From positions 372,001-436,000 of the forward strand of contig NZ_CP090059.1 of assembly GCF_021391395.1 (NCBI RefSeq): 64,000 nucleotides of DNA. The letters run 5' to 3'. Positions 54,941-62,505 of the stretch are shown here, one piece after another. The position numbers and the translations under genes were made by a program. The stretch's first letter is position 1; the number at the start of each line of letters is the position of its first letter. This DNA comes from Sphingomonas cannabina (GTDB lineage: Bacteria > Pseudomonadota > Alphaproteobacteria > Sphingomonadales > Sphingomonadaceae). Below the pieces are notes generated by a model, which was not told where the DNA came from, made no database searches, and was given only the letters and a program-made list of their open reading frames with translations.

Positions 54941-55035
54941 GTGACTTGTCCTCCAACCCTCGCGGCGGCAACATTTAGGGGTCTCGCGCGTCCGCACAAT
55001 GGCAAATCGGATGGGCAAAAGAGGGAGACCAGCGA

Positions 55036-55458
55036 ATGTTCAAGGAATTCAAGGCGTTCATCGCACGCGGCAATGTGCTCGACCTGGCGGTGGCGGTGAT
55101 CATCGGCGCCGCTTTCGGCAAGATCGTGACCTCGCTGACCGAGGATGTGCTGATGCCGGTGATCGGCCGCATCTTCGGCGGGCTCGATTTCTCGAGCTAT
55201 TTCGTCGCGCTGGGGCCGGTGCCGGCCAACCTCGCCGGGTCGACCGACTATCAGGCGCTGAAGAAGGCCGGCGTGCCGCTGTTCGGCTATGGCGAGTTCA
55301 TCACCCAGACGGTCAATTTCGTGATCGTCGCCTTCATCATCTTCCTGCTGGTGCGCGCAGTGAACCGCGTCGTTCCCATCACCAAAGCGGAAGATGCCGC
55401 CGAAGCCGCGGATGTGACGCTGCTCAGGGAGATCAGGGACGAGCTTCGGAAGAAGTAA
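55036..55458 (+). CDS. mscL: Large-conductance mechanosensitive channel
   Basis: An inner-membrane channel that opens under hypo-osmotic shock. The 140 residues comprise the signature FKEFKAFIARGNVLDLAVAV with IIGAAFGKIV (first membrane helix), a periplasmic loop of about 40 residues (DYQALKKAGVPLFGYGEFIT), the second helix (FVIVAFIIFLLVRAVNRV) and a C-terminal amphipathic helix (TLLREIRDELRKK). GGGAG lies about 8 bases upstream of the ATG. It is divergent from lemA. Confidence 0.97.
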   Translation: MFKEFKAFIARGNVLDLAVAVIIGAAFGKIVTSLTEDVLMPVIGRIFGGLDFSSYFVALGPVPANLAGSTDYQALKKAGVPLFGYGEFITQTVNFVIVAFIIFLLVRAVNRVVPITKAEDAAEAADVTLLREIRDELRKK

Positions 55459-55475
55459 GCCGGTATCGGGACGAC

Positions 55476-55497
55476 GGCCGCGGATTATGCCGCGGCC
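55476..55497. terminator. Possible bidirectional stem-loop between mscL and the Rrf2 gene
   Basis: GGCCGCGG (55476-55483) pairs with CCGCGGCC (55490-55497) around a 6-base loop that holds the TAA of the convergent Rrf2 gene. There is no T tract on either side, so termination would be weak or Rho-assisted. Confidence 0.4.
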
Positions 55498-55916
55498 AAG
55501 TCCTCGGCGATCGCGTCGGCCAGGCTGGTGCCGTCCAGGATGCGCGCGGTCTCGTCGCGCACGCGCGCCATCGCGATGCGGATCGCGCAGGCCGCCTCGT
55601 CGCGGCAGTCGTTGCACGGGCGATAGGCGGTACGGCTGACGCAGGGCACCAGCGCCAGCGGCCCCTCGATCACGCGGATGATCTCGCCCAGCGAGATGAG
55701 ATGCGGCGGCCGCGACAGGCAATAGCCGCCCGCCTTGCCGCGATGCGAATGAAGAAAGCCCGCCTCACGCAGGTCGGCGAGGATCAGCTCAAGGAATTTC
55801 CTCGGCACATTGGCGGCGGCGGCGATCCGGTTCATCGGCACCGGCGGTCCTCCCGCCGTTTGTTCGGCCAGAAACAGCATCGCACGGAGCGCGTAACGGG
55901 AACGCTGGGTCAACAT
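55485..55916 (-). CDS. Rrf2 family transcriptional regulator with four cysteines
   Basis: A 143-residue winged-helix repressor. The N-terminus LTQRSRYALRAMLFLAEQ and the HTH PMNRIAAAANVPRKFLELIL are typical. A cysteine cluster at Cys92, Cys101, Cys104 and Cys110 occupies the place where IscR, NsrR and RirA bind an iron-sulfur cluster, but the spacing differs from IscR (92, 98, 104). It probably senses iron-sulfur status, oxidation or nitric oxide, with the target unknown. The ATG at 55916 was chosen because codons upstream of it lack the family sequence. Confidence 0.9.
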   Translation of the reverse strand: MLTQRSRYALRAMLFLAEQTAGGPPVPMNRIAAAANVPRKFLELILADLREAGFLHSHRGKAGGYCLSRPPHLISLGEIIRVIEGPLALVPCVSRTAYRPCNDCRDEAACAIRIAMARVRDETARILDGTSLADAIAEDLAAA

Positions 55917-56002
55917 ATGAGAAATCCCCATGCCGCACCATTGTGGCGGTGTGAAGGCCATATCCTTCTTTTCTTCGGGGAATATGCGCCTATATTCATG
56001 AA

Positions 56003-56345
56003 TGCCGGCTTGCCGGCTATGGCGATAAAATGTTGCGTTCAATAGGCGCAGCGGACCCGGGGGCAGTACCCGGCGGCTCCACCACCGGAGCTGAGGCGCT
56101 CGGCGCCACGCGGTTCAAGCGTGGCGGCGGACCTCAGCCTCGATGACGGGGCCGAACCAGGATCGACGTGTGTTGAAAAGCGCAGCTTTCGCCCGGAATG
56201 GGACCACCGCAACGGCCCATTACACAAGTGCCAACGATAACGAGGCGCTCGCGATTGCCGCGTAACTGACGGCCTAACGGCCTAGGTTATCTGGACAAAA
56301 GCGCGGTCGGGCCGCACCGGGCAACAGAAGCGGATTCCAGCGGCC
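56003..56345 (+). ncRNA. ssrA: Two-piece (circularly permuted) tmRNA
   Basis: The acceptor piece comes first: GGGGGCAGTACCCGG (T arm) and CGGCTCC ACCA ending at 56084. A linker of about 60 bases follows, then the coding piece beginning GGGGCCGAACCAGGATCGAC at 56148. GGGGCCG (56148-56154) pairs with CGGCTCC (56074-56080) to form the 7-base acceptor stem. The tag reading frame begins with the resume codon GCC at 56230 and encodes ANDNEALAIAA, then TAA at 56263. A TATATT at 55991 is a plausible -10 box, giving an acceptor piece of about 82 bases. The outer limits are approximate. Confidence 0.95.
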
Positions 56346-56383
56346 GCCGGAGGGGCCGGGCAACAGAACCCTCCGGACCTTTT
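56346..56383 (+). terminator. Intrinsic terminator of ssrA
   Basis: GCCGGAGGG near 56346 pairs with CCCTCCGG at 56369-56376, with a loop of about 14 bases, followed by ACCTTTTCG. The GC-rich stem and T tract fit a Rho-independent terminator just after the tmRNA coding piece. Confidence 0.7.
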
Positions 56384-56410
56384 CGAATTCTTCCCAAGAC
56401 GAATGACATT

Positions 56411-56545
56411 CAATCCTCCCCCGCCAGGGGGAGGTGGCACGCGAAGCGTGACGGAGGGGGAGGAAGCGAACCGATAATGAGTCGCCGTCCTCCCCCTCCG
56501 TCAGCCTGCGGCTGACACCTCCCCCTTGCGGGGGAGGATTGAAAG
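56411..56545. repeat. Palindromic element, family C (paired arms)
   Basis: The arms CCTCCCCCGCCAGGGGGAGG and CCTCCCCCTTGCGGGGGAGG bracket inner GGCACGCGAAGCGTGACGGA and GTCAGCCTGCGGCTGAC hairpins. It is very like the copy at 17845-17976. It lies between ssrA and the FkbM methyltransferase gene. The remaining bases up to 56661 hold no other recognised feature. Confidence 0.86.
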
Positions 56546-56661
56546 GGGCTGCACGTCGCACGGCCCCCTACGCCTTTCGGGGACATCCTTGTTTCCCATT
56601 GCCCGGATCGGGGATCGCGGGCTCTATCCGCTCGCATAAAGAGGTTGCGGGGGAGGCGCCC

Positions 56662-57450
56662 GTGTCGATCATCGAACGGGCAAGCAGGCGCGTCGCGCGC
56701 GGGTTCGGCTATGAGCTGAAGCGGGTGCTCGATCCCGGCGCCGCGAGCGTCAACATGCTGGCGCACGCCCGCGATCTGATGGAGACCACCGCGCCGGAGA
56801 CGCGGGCGTTCCTGTCCTTCTGCCTGACCAGGCTTTCCTTGTCGAAATCGCAGATCCTGCAGGACCTGTTCGCCCTCTACGAGACGGGCGAGAAACGCAG
56901 CGGCTATTTCGTCGAGTTCGGCGCGACCGACGGGATCGTGCGCAGCAACAGCTTCATGCTGGAGACCGAGTTCGGCTGGACCGGCATCGTCGCCGAGCCG
57001 GCGCGCGCGTGGCACGAGGCGCTCGACCGCAGCCGCCGCTGCGCGGTCGACCATCGCTGCGTCACCGACCGCAGCGGCGAGGCCGTGACTTTCACCGAGG
57101 TCGGCGAGCTCGAGCTGTCGTCGATCGAGCAATATTCCGCGAACGACGACCACGCCCTCGTCCGCCGCGGCGGACGGCGCTATGCGGTGGAGACCGTCTC
57201 CCTGAACGATCTGCTGCACCAGCACGGGGCGCCCGGCGACATCGACTATCTGTCGGTGGACACCGAAGGCTCCGAGCTCGCGATCCTGAGCGCGCTCGAT
57301 TTCGACGCCTGGCGGCCGCGCGTCATCACGGTGGAGCATAATTTCTCGCCGATGCGCGACCGGCTGTTCGCCTTGCTCGCCGGGCACGGCTATGTCCGCA
57401 AGTTCACCGACCTGTCGCAGATGGACGACTGGTACGTGCGCGCCGACTGA
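56662..57450 (+). CDS. FkbM family methyltransferase
   Basis: A 262-residue SAM-dependent methyltransferase of the FkbM family, which methylates sugar or polyketide hydroxyls. The SAM loop is YFVEFGATDGIVRSNSFML; the post-I acidic position GIVAEPARAWHE and the C-terminal IDYLSVDTEGSELAILSAL are characteristic. Substrate unknown, perhaps a surface glycan. The start is GTG at 56662 with GGGAGG 6 bases upstream; the frame upstream of it runs through repeat sequence. It stands alone. Confidence 0.88.
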   Translation: MSIIERASRRVARGFGYELKRVLDPGAASVNMLAHARDLMETTAPETRAFLSFCLTRLSLSKSQILQDLFALYETGEKRSGYFVEFGATDGIVRSNSFMLETEFGWTGIVAEPARAWHEALDRSRRCAVDHRCVTDRSGEAVTFTEVGELELSSIEQYSANDDHALVRRGGRRYAVETVSLNDLLHQHGAPGDIDYLSVDTEGSELAILSALDFDAWRPRVITVEHNFSPMRDRLFALLAGHGYVRKFTDLSQMDDWYVRAD

Positions 57451-57525
57451 AACCGTACCGAAGATTTGAAGACTCGGCCGAAGCGGCGTATCCTGCCGTC
57501 AAAGCAAGACGGAGAGGTACACCCG

Positions 57526-58308
57526 ATGGCCACGCTCGCACGCGAACCCGAAACCCGGCCCGATACCCGGATGGCGCCCGGCGAATGGGAGGCGCGGGTC
57601 GACCTCGCCGCCGCCTACCGGCTGGTCGCGCTCTATGGCTGGGACGACCTCATCTTCACCCATCTGTCGTGCCGCGTGCCGGGGCCGGAGCATCATTTCC
57701 TGATCAACCCCTACAACATGATGTTCGAGGAGATCACCGCCTCCTCGCTGGTCAAGATCGACGTCGACGGGATGCCGGTGGGCGAGGCCAAGTCTCCGGT
57801 GAACCCGGCCGGCTTCACCATCCATTCGGCGATCCACATGGCGCGCGAGGATGCGACGGCGGTGATGCACCTCCACACGCCGCACGGGCAGGCGGTGAGC
57901 GCGATGGAGTTCGGCCTGCTGCCGCATACCCAGACCGCGATGATCGCCAAGCACAATGTCGCCTATCACGACTATGAGGGGATCGCGACCGACCTCGACG
58001 AGCGCGAGCGGCTGGTGAAGGACCTCGGCGACAAGCATGCGATGATCCTCAGGAACCACGGCACGCTGACGGTGGGCGACAGCGTGGCGTCGTGCTTCCT
58101 GCGCCTCTATTTCCTCGAGCGCGCATGCCAGGCGCAGGTGATGATGCTCTCCGCGGGCCTGGAGAACCTCAACAACCCGCCGCAGGGGACGGAGGAGAAG
58201 GTGGCGAGCCAGTCCCCGGCCGGCGGCGTGGGGATGCTGGCGAAGGGACTGGCCTGGCCGGCGCTGCTCAGGAAGCTCGACCGCATCGACCCGAGCTATC
58301 GCGACTGA
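57526..58308 (+). CDS. Class II aldolase/adducin family protein
   Basis: A 260-residue cytosolic protein of the zinc-dependent class II aldolase (fuculose-phosphate aldolase/adducin) fold. Zinc ligands are in VMHLHTPHGQAV and the third in MILRNHGTLTVGD; WDDLIFTHLSCRVPG and NPYNMMFEEITASSLVKID are family hallmarks. The usual catalytic glutamate is hard to place by eye. The substrate is unknown, and many members of this subgroup act on non-phosphorylated compounds. GGAGAGG precedes the ATG at 57526. Confidence 0.9.
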   Translation: MATLAREPETRPDTRMAPGEWEARVDLAAAYRLVALYGWDDLIFTHLSCRVPGPEHHFLINPYNMMFEEITASSLVKIDVDGMPVGEAKSPVNPAGFTIHSAIHMAREDATAVMHLHTPHGQAVSAMEFGLLPHTQTAMIAKHNVAYHDYEGIATDLDERERLVKDLGDKHAMILRNHGTLTVGDSVASCFLRLYFLERACQAQVMMLSAGLENLNNPPQGTEEKVASQSPAGGVGMLAKGLAWPALLRKLDRIDPSYRD

Positions 58309-58314
58309 CCGGCG

Positions 58315-58683
58315 ATGGCGCTGATCCCGATCGTCCGCGTGACCGACATGGCCCGGGCGGTCGAATTCTACACGCGCGTGCTCGACTTCGAGCATGAGGG
58401 GACGTGGCCGGCGATGACCGACCCATCCTACACCGTGCTGAGGCGCGGGGGACATGAGCTGCATCTCTCCAGCCATGCCGGCGACGGTGTGGCCGGGCAG
58501 GCGGTGGGCGTGCTGGTCGGCGACGTCGACGCCTTGGCCGGGCGGCTGGCGGTGCGCGGGCTAGACCAGCGGCATCTGAGCGATTCGCCGGTGCATTGCG
58601 CGCCCGTCGACCAGAGCTGGGGCACGCGCGAGTTCTACGTGGACGATCCCGACGGCAACTCCATCCGGTTCATCCAGCGGTGA
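58315..58683 (+). CDS. VOC family protein (glyoxalase/bleomycin-resistance fold)
   Basis: A 122-residue protein of the vicinal-oxygen-chelate fold. It has the two beta-alpha-beta modules, from PIVRVTDMARAVEFYTRVLD to WGTREFYVDDPDGNSIRFIQ; the terminal F-DPDGN-I-RF pattern is typical of glyoxalase/bleomycin-resistance proteins. Histidines and glutamates that might chelate a metal are present (HELHL, EFY), but the set is not clearly complete. Its GTGA overlap with the DUF4126 gene implies translational coupling. The function may be detoxification or binding; not known. Confidence 0.9.
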   Translation: MALIPIVRVTDMARAVEFYTRVLDFEHEGTWPAMTDPSYTVLRRGGHELHLSSHAGDGVAGQAVGVLVGDVDALAGRLAVRGLDQRHLSDSPVHCAPVDQSWGTREFYVDDPDGNSIRFIQR

Positions 58684-59288
58684 GCGCGGTCGAGATCATC
58701 GGGCTCGCCGCCAGCATCAGCCTGCTTGCCGGGTGGCGGCTGTACCTGTGCGTGTTCGCGGTGGGGATGGCGATGCACTTCGGCTGGCTGGGGCTACCCG
58801 ACCAGCTGCGCAGCCTCGACGTGCTCGCCAATCCCTGGGTGATCGGCATTGCCGGCATTGGGGCGCTCGCCGAGTTCCTGGCGGACAAGGTGATGTGGAT
58901 CGACAGCGCCTGGGACGCGGTGCACACGCTGGTGCGGCCGGTGGGCGGCGCGCTGCTCGCGGTGGCGATCGTCGATCCGTCCAACCCGGCGTGGCAGGTG
59001 GCGGTGCTGCTGCTCGGCGGTGGGGCGACGCTGCTGACCCACGGCGCCAAGGCGGGGACGCGCGCGGTGGTGAACGCCAGCCCCGAGCCGGTGAGCAACG
59101 CCGTGGTGTCGACCGGGGAGGATGTCGCGACCGTGGGGCTGCTGGCGCTGGTGACGGCGTTTCCGGCGGTGGCCATCGTCGTGGCGCTGGTGCTGCTTGC
59201 CGTCGCGGTGGCCGCGCTGCTGATGGTGCGGCGCGTGCTGCGGCGGCTGTTCAGCGCCCCCGCGCCAGACGCTCTTCCTCCCGGCTGA
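58680..59288 (+). CDS. DUF4126 membrane protein
   Basis: A 202-residue protein of the DUF4126 family with about five membrane segments. Hydrophobic stretches are near residues 5-35, 48-65, 88-120, 140-180. The segment WRLYLCVFAVGMAMHFGWLG and the THGAKAGTRAVVNASPEPVSN segment, which lies between helices, are the recognisable family parts. Starts at GTG 58680, overlapping the VOC stop as GTGA. Its 3' end overlaps the convergent hydrolase gene by 38 bases. Role unknown. Confidence 0.88.
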   Translation: MSAVEIIGLAASISLLAGWRLYLCVFAVGMAMHFGWLGLPDQLRSLDVLANPWVIGIAGIGALAEFLADKVMWIDSAWDAVHTLVRPVGGALLAVAIVDPSNPAWQVAVLLLGGGATLLTHGAKAGTRAVVNASPEPVSNAVVSTGEDVATVGLLALVTAFPAVAIVVALVLLAVAVAALLMVRRVLRRLFSAPAPDALPPG

Positions 59289-60393
59289 AGCGCGACCTGC
59301 CTTTGCTGTCGTCGCGGACGGCGGTGGCGAAGAAGGCGACGCCGGTACCGGCGGCGGGATCGATCCACAGGCCGGAGCGGAGCGCATAGGCCTCGCCCGC
59401 ATGGCCGATGCGGGTGCGGCCGTCGCCGAACAGGTCGTCGTCGCAACCGGGGCGTTTGGCGGGAAGCATCGTCACCGCGAGACCATATTGGCAGTAGAAG
59501 CCGCTGGAGGTGTCGCCATTGGCGCCGTCGAACACCCAGGTCGGCGTGGCGAGCGTCGCGATCGACTCCGGCTTGAGGAAGCCGTCGCCGCGTCTCAGCA
59601 GCATCTGGCCGATACGGGCGAGGTCGCGCATCGAGATATCCATGCCGCCTTGCGGCGAGAAGATGCCGCCGTTGTCGCCGATTCGGTAGGCGGCGAGATC
59701 GCACGGCCCCTTCGATACGGTCGGGCAGGCGGGGTGCTGGCCGCGCAGGTCGTCGCGCGCGACGTCGCCACCCGCGCGGTAGAGCACCACCGCCCGGCCG
59801 ATCGCGGCGTCGCTGCACCCTGACCAGTTGTAGCAGCCGTCCAGGCCGAGCGGGCGAAACACCTCGCGTTGCATCAGGCGATCGAAGCGCTCGCCCGACG
59901 CTTTCTCCATCACCGTCGCGACGACGGGGAAGTTGAGGTTGGTATAGCGGAAATAGGCGCCGGGAGCGTGCTCCGCGTCCCAGGCCTTGGGATCGGCCAG
60001 CGCATCCCGGATGCGGACGCCGAACGGGATGATGTAGTCGATACCGTCGGTCAGGCTCGATCGGTGCGAGAGCAACAGGCGCAGCGTTACGGCCGTGTCC
60101 GGATAGGCGGGATTGCGCAGGCGCCAGCCGAGATAGTCGGAAACGTCGCGGTCGAGATCGAGCGTGCCGCGCTCGACCAGCCGCATCACGCCGAGCGCCA
60201 CCACCAGCTTGGAGATGCTGGCGACGCGGACGGGATCGGCGGGGGCGACCCTGCGGCCGGTACGGCGATCGGCGATGCCGCGCGCCTGCTCGGCGGTGAT
60301 GCGGGTGGCGTCGAAGGCGACGCGGACCTCGGCGGGGCGCGGTGTGGTCGCGCAGCCGGCGAGGAGGACAAGGAGCGGCAGGGCGAGACGCAT
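59251..60393 (-). CDS. Beta-lactamase family serine hydrolase lipoprotein
   Basis: A 380-residue secreted hydrolase. The N-terminus is a lipoprotein signal (LALPLLVLLAGC). Catalytic motifs are SISK in VRVASISKLVVALG, YTN in YFRYTNLNFPVV and HAG in RIGHAGEAYALRSG, all in class C/EstB order. Extra cysteines (CYNWSGCSD, ACPTVSKGPCDL) probably form disulfides in the periplasm or outer membrane. Activity on beta-lactams is not implied. Its 3' end overlaps the DUF4126 gene, and a family E element lies upstream. Confidence 0.9.
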   Translation of the reverse strand: MRLALPLLVLLAGCATTPRPAEVRVAFDATRITAEQARGIADRRTGRRVAPADPVRVASISKLVVALGVMRLVERGTLDLDRDVSDYLGWRLRNPAYPDTAVTLRLLLSHRSSLTDGIDYIIPFGVRIRDALADPKAWDAEHAPGAYFRYTNLNFPVVATVMEKASGERFDRLMQREVFRPLGLDGCYNWSGCSDAAIGRAVVLYRAGGDVARDDLRGQHPACPTVSKGPCDLAAYRIGDNGGIFSPQGGMDISMRDLARIGQMLLRRGDGFLKPESIATLATPTWVFDGANGDTSSGFYCQYGLAVTMLPAKRPGCDDDLFGDGRTRIGHAGEAYALRSGLWIDPAAGTGVAFFATAVRDDSKGRSRFSREEERLARGR

Positions 60394-60461
60394 CGCCCTG
60401 TTATGGCGAGGGCCGGTTGCCTGGACCAGCCCTCGTCAAAGTCCGTCCGAACGGAAAGGAG

Positions 60462-60539
60462 CGTGCTCCTGCGAAGGCAGGAGCGTTGGATTTCAGGTCG
60501 TTCGCTTGCTGCCTGGGCTCCTGCTTTCGCAGGAGCACA
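60462..60539. repeat. Palindromic element, family E (paired arms)
   Basis: Left arm GTGCTCCTGCGAAGGCAGGA and right arm TCCTGCTTTCGCAGGAGCAC with inner CAGGTCGTTCGCTTGCTGCCTG. It lies between the divergent-looking 5' end of the hydrolase lipoprotein and the 3' end of the alcohol dehydrogenase gene. It is nearly identical to the copy at 13688-13764. Confidence 0.86.
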
Positions 60540-60565
60540 CAAGCTGTTTCAAAAAGGCTCTCCGA

Positions 60566-61633
60566 TCACGCCGCCTGCTTGAGCGACGCCATGTCGATCA
60601 CGAAGCGGTACTTGATGTCGCTCTTCAGCATCCGGGCATAGGCGGTCTCGATTTCCTGGATCGGGATGATCTCGATGTCCGCGGTGATGCCGTGGTCGCG
60701 GCAGAAATCGAGCATCTCCTGCGTCTCGGCGATGCCGCCGATCGGCGACCCGGCGATCGAGCGGCGACCCATCAGCAGGTTCCAGATGCTGGGCGAGGGA
60801 TGCGGATGCTCGGGCGCGCCGACCAGGGTCATCGTGCCGTCGCGGCGCAGCAGCACCATGAACTGGTCGAGGTCGTGGCTGGCCGCGACGGTGTTGAGGA
60901 TGAAATCGAAGCTGCCCGCATGCGCCGCCATCGCCTCGGGATCCCTGGAGATCACCACCTCATGCGCGCCGAGCCGCTTCGCGTCCTCGACCTTGTCGGC
61001 AGAGGTGGTGAAGGCGACGACATGCGCGCCCATCGCCGCGGCGAGCTTGATGCCCATGTGCCCCAGGCCACCGATGCCGACCACGCCGACCTTCTTGCCC
61101 GGGCCGGCCTGCCAGTGGCGGAGCGGCGAGTAGGTGGTGATGCCGGCGCAGAGCAGCGGAGCGACGCCGGCGAGGTCCTGCTCGTCATGGCCGACCTTCA
61201 CCACGAAGCGGTCCTTGACGACGATATGGTCCGAATAGCCGCCGAAGGTGTGGCCGCCCAGGACCGTGTCCGGGGCGTTGTAGGTGCCGACGAAGCCGGT
61301 GGTCTCGCAGAACTGCTCCTCGCTCGCCTGGCACGACGGGCAATGGCCGCAGCTGTCGACCATGCAGCCGACGCCGACGAGGTCGCCGACCTGGAATTTG
61401 GTGACGTCGCCGCCGACCGCGGTCACGCGGCCGACGATCTCATGGCCGGGGACGCAGGGGTAGAGCGTGCCGTCCCACTCGCCGCGCGCGGTGTGGAGGT
61501 CGGAATGGCAGACGCCGCAGAAGAGGATGTCGATCGCGACGTCGTCCGGACGGACGTCGCGGCGCTCGAAGCTGAATGGCGCGAGCGGAGTGGTGGCCGA
61601 CTGGGCGGCATAGGCCTTGGCTTGGCTGGGCAT
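60566..61633 (-). CDS. Zinc-dependent NAD(P)-dependent alcohol dehydrogenase
   Basis: A 355-residue medium-chain dehydrogenase of the YahK/cinnamyl-alcohol type that reduces aldehydes with NADPH. Catalytic zinc ligands are Cys in GVCHSDLHTARG and Glu-His in PGHEIVGRV; structural zinc cysteines are in CGHCPSCQASEEQFC; the cofactor loop is GIGGLGHMGIKLA. Substrate is unknown. It is the last gene of the cupin-tautomerase-dehydrogenase run, which is divergent from the LysR gene and probably controlled by it. Confidence 0.93.
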   Translation of the reverse strand: MPSQAKAYAAQSATTPLAPFSFERRDVRPDDVAIDILFCGVCHSDLHTARGEWDGTLYPCVPGHEIVGRVTAVGGDVTKFQVGDLVGVGCMVDSCGHCPSCQASEEQFCETTGFVGTYNAPDTVLGGHTFGGYSDHIVVKDRFVVKVGHDEQDLAGVAPLLCAGITTYSPLRHWQAGPGKKVGVVGIGGLGHMGIKLAAAMGAHVVAFTTSADKVEDAKRLGAHEVVISRDPEAMAAHAGSFDFILNTVAASHDLDQFMVLLRRDGTMTLVGAPEHPHPSPSIWNLLMGRRSIAGSPIGGIAETQEMLDFCRDHGITADIEIIPIQEIETAYARMLKSDIKYRFVIDMASLKQAA

Positions 61634-61681
61634 AACGTCCTCGGTGGTTTGGGGGGAAAGGTGGTTGGGAGGGAGCCGCGG

Positions 61682-61906
61682 CTACATGGTGTAGCCAGGC
61701 GCCTTGAAGAGAAGCTCCCGGCGCCCGACGATCTCGCGCCGATAGACCTCCGGCCAGTCGGCCGGGTCGACGTCCTCGATCGATACCGAGATGCTGTCCG
61801 CCGACGATCCGATGCTGGCGGTCACCGCCTGGGCGAGCGCCTCAGCCAGCCGTTTCTTGTCCGCCTCGGAGCGCCCCGATTGTAGCTTGAGAGTGACGTG
61901 CGGCAT
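61682..61906 (-). CDS. Tautomerase family protein (4-oxalocrotonate tautomerase-like)
   Basis: A 74-residue protein beginning Met-Pro-His, as in tautomerases whose catalytic proline is exposed after removal of the methionine. The body has LKLQSGRSEADKKRLAEALA and SISVSIEDVDPADWPEVYR, the typical beta-alpha-beta unit of the 4-OT superfamily. The ATG at 61906 overlaps the cupin stop as ATGA. Together with a cupin and a dehydrogenase it suggests a small carbonyl-metabolising cluster; this is inference. Confidence 0.9.
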   Translation of the reverse strand: MPHVTLKLQSGRSEADKKRLAEALAQAVTASIGSSADSISVSIEDVDPADWPEVYRREIVGRRELLFKAPGYTM

Positions 61907-62403
61907 CAGCGGTCCTTTCCGGGGCCGGCGAGATAATCCTCGTCGCTGACATGCTCCATCCACTCGACCATGCTGCCGTCCAGCACCTCCTGGATGGCGA
62001 TATGGGTCATCGCGGTTGTCGGGCTCGCGCCGTGCCAATGGCGATGGCCGGGCGGGCACCAGACCACGTCGCCCGCGCGGATCTCGACCACGGCCTCGCC
62101 TTCACATTGCGTCCAGCCGACGCCGGAGGTCACGATCAGCGTCTGGCCGAGCGGATGGGTGTGCCAAGCGGTGCGCGCGCCCGGCTCGAAGGTGACGCTG
62201 GCCACGCCGAAGCGCGGCTCCGGCGCGACGGTCAGCGGATCGATGCGCACCGATCCGGTGAACCATTCCGCGGGGCCCCGCTGCGACGGCTGCGTGCCGC
62301 TGCGTTGGATTCGCATGCGATGCTCCTGTGGTTGCGGCGCGTCCTCGGCGGCGGCCGCGGGGGTGGGGAGGACCAGCGCGGCGACCAGGATCAGCAGCTT
62401 CAC
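61906..62403 (-). CDS. Exported cupin domain protein
   Basis: A 165-residue single-domain cupin with a signal peptide ([19 protein letters not shown]), so it probably acts in the periplasm. Metal-binding residues are in [17 protein letters not shown] (motif 1) and GHRHWHGA (motif 2). The pattern resembles bacterial cupin hydroxynitrile lyase- and carboxymuconolactone decarboxylase-associated cupins. Coupled to the tautomerase gene by an ATGA. First gene of the operon facing the LysR regulator. Confidence 0.9.
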   Translation of the reverse strand: MKLLILVAALVLPTPAAAAEDAPQPQEHRMRIQRSGTQPSQRGPAEWFTGSVRIDPLTVAPEPRFGVASVTFEPGARTAWHTHPLGQTLIVTSGVGWTQCEGEAVVEIRAGDVVWCPPGHRHWHGASPTTAMTHIAIQEVLDGSMVEWMEHVSDEDYLAGPGKDR

Positions 62404-62489
62404 GTGCCCACCTCATCGTCGCTTCCGGAACGCAATGGAGATAGGGCGGCTCCGTCCCGCGATTAGGCGCTGTAATCTGAAAGCGGTTG

Positions 62490-62502
62490 TGAGTATTTCT
62501 CA
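62490..62502. promoter_or_regulatory. LysR-type operator (T-N11-A)
   Basis: TGAGTATTTCTCA is a perfect T-N11-A palindrome with inverted GAG/CTC ends, in the 102-base gap between the divergent LysR gene and the cupin operon. It lies 4 bases before the LysR start codon, so occupancy would also block lysR translation or transcription, as in autoregulated LysR systems. Confidence 0.6.
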
Positions 62503-62505
62503 GCA

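Noticed and set aside
56003..57450. A genomic island inserted at ssrA
   Set aside because: tmRNA genes are common integration sites, but there is no integrase, no second attachment site and no phage or plasmid gene; the downstream genes are ordinary.
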